NCBI GenBank assembly: GCA_035306065.1
Contig: DATGOL010000113.1
Location: forward strand, 18,887 to 82,886
Length of the DNA: 64,000 nt
Reading direction: 5' to 3'
DNA from: JBBQHX01 sp035306065
GTDB taxonomy: Bacteria; Gemmatimonadota; Gemmatimonadetes; Gemmatimonadales; Gemmatimonadaceae
Shown here: positions 63,413 to 64,000 of the stretch, piece by piece
Numbering within the stretch: position 1 is the first letter of the stretch
How the letters are laid out: every line of letters begins with the position of its first letter
Notes under the pieces: model-generated
Told to the model about the DNA's origin: nothing
Seen by the model: the letters and a program-made list of their open reading frames with translations, nothing else
The model's database searches: none
Program-made: the position numbers and the translations under genes

Positions 63413-63853
63413 ATGGACCCTGAAGAACGTGCGGTGCGTCAGGCGCATGAGGCGTTTATCAATGCCGTGAATGCGGCTGATCTCGACCGCGTGCTATCGC
63501 TGATGACGGACGATGTCGTGTTCCTCAACCCATGGCAGGAACCCTTCGGACGTCAGGCATTTCCAGTGGGATTCCTGGATGGCCATCGTCAATTCCACCT
63601 CGTCTGCGTCAGTTACCTGGAGAGCGTCGAGGTCGCGGGTGACGTTGCCTACACGGTCTGCAGAGACACGGTGCACCTTGTACCGCGCTCCGGCGGAGCG
63701 GAGAGCGAGCTGGCAGGCTACAGGCTGACCGTATACCGAAGACAGCCGGATGGCCGCTGGCTCATGGCTCGTGATGCTCATACGGCAGGTGCGTCGGAGG
63801 AAGCGGGCTCCGGGGACAGTGGGTCCCTGACGACGCGTTCACCTGACGACTGA
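63413..63853 (+). CDS. NTF2-like/SnoaL-like (DUF4440) protein
   Basis: The product has 146 residues. It begins MDPEERAVRQAHEAFINAVN and has DLDRVLSLMTDDVVFLNPWQ, VAGDVAYTVCRDTVHLVPRS and LTVYRRQPDGRWLMARDAHT. This is the usual order of the cone-shaped NTF2-like fold seen in DUF4440/SgcJ proteins. The family has diverse binding and enzymatic members. The last 20 residues are low-complexity. Confidence 0.85.
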   Translation: MDPEERAVRQAHEAFINAVNAADLDRVLSLMTDDVVFLNPWQEPFGRQAFPVGFLDGHRQFHLVCVSYLESVEVAGDVAYTVCRDTVHLVPRSGGAESELAGYRLTVYRRQPDGRWLMARDAHTAGASEEAGSGDSGSLTTRSPDD

Positions 63854-63960
63854 TTCATTCCGGCGCCGTGATCAGTACGGCGTCTCCCGACGGTTCTACA
63901 GGTCGAGCTGTGCTCGTCGTCCAGATGGCAGGCGCCCACACTGAATAGCAGGATTCCGCG

Positions 63961-64000
63961 ATGGCAGCGATCAGCACACCGATCATTCCCACCTATCGTT
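63961..64000 (+). CDS. possible 5' end of a gene leaving the window
   Basis: An ATG at 63961 with AGGA about seven bases upstream opens a frame to the window edge (MAAISTPIIPTYR). Thirteen codons do not allow a product call. 63854-63960 holds no other feature I can see. Confidence 0.35.
   Translation, partial: MAAISTPIIPTYR

Overview
The window is 64 kb of GC-rich bacterial chromosome with dense, mostly short-spaced genes and no visible prophage, IS element, CRISPR array or tRNA. The best guess for the source is Gemmatimonadota or a close relative. The reasons are the many Tat and lipoprotein signals, MglA plus roadblock proteins, BshB1 (bacillithiol), a split MacAB-type exporter, DUF1080/Gfo-Idh-MocA/GMC sugar genes, abundant GTG/TTG starts and the scRNA-dnaX-ybaB-recR order. 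This assignment comes from gene content only.

Layout. 1-1.7 kb: small membrane protein, alpha/beta hydrolase, RpiB. 1.9-11.7 kb: an eight-gene, tightly coupled operon for oxidative (3-keto) sugar or glycoside use: TIM-barrel isomerase/lyase, GMC dehydrogenase with a Tat-exported small subunit, two Gfo/Idh/MocA oxidoreductases, DUF1080 hydrolase/lyase, an MFS permease and a D-aminoacylase-type hydrolase, ended by a clear terminator. 11.7-20 kb: small housekeeping genes (rpsU, cspA with a probable long leader, YigZ, DUF4342, GNAT, FKBP, a ClpP with an altered triad, NFACT-R, DinB, a lipoprotein), a gene-poor stretch, and a histone-H1-like protein fused to an AP2-like domain. 20.3-25.2 kb: transaldolase, pyruvate kinase, PhnP-like hydrolase and phosphoglucose isomerase. 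25.3-27.5 kb: degenerate histidine kinase plus NtrC-type regulator. 27.5-30.7 kb: YtxH, YihY, small lipoprotein, threonine aldolase.

30.7-39.5 kb: SRP RNA with its promoter, dnaX, ybaB, recR, a small membrane-anchored protein, roadblock, MglA GTPase, pgsA, cinA, grpE and dnaJ, all on the plus strand. 39.5-53.4 kb is nearly all minus strand: mnmA with its cysteine desulfurase, two lipoproteins, kynB-kynA-bshB1, a tolC-macA-macB-permease-permease exporter, and a creatininase-family gene. 53.4-59.3 kb: a very large NtrY-like membrane histidine kinase overlapping a cytoplasmic protein that joins a pseudokinase to an active Ser/Thr kinase. 59.3-64 kb: aldehyde dehydrogenase, secreted S9 peptidase, NTF2-like protein and the start of another gene.

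The least ordinary items are the histidine kinase/pseudokinase-kinase pair, the degenerate kinase beside an NtrC regulator, the keto-sugar operon carrying a D-aminoacylase homologue, the H1-tail/AP2 fusion, the ClpP lacking its usual Asp, and the promoter-hairpin-U-tract arrangement upstream of cspA. All family assignments are by eye from motifs, without database searches.
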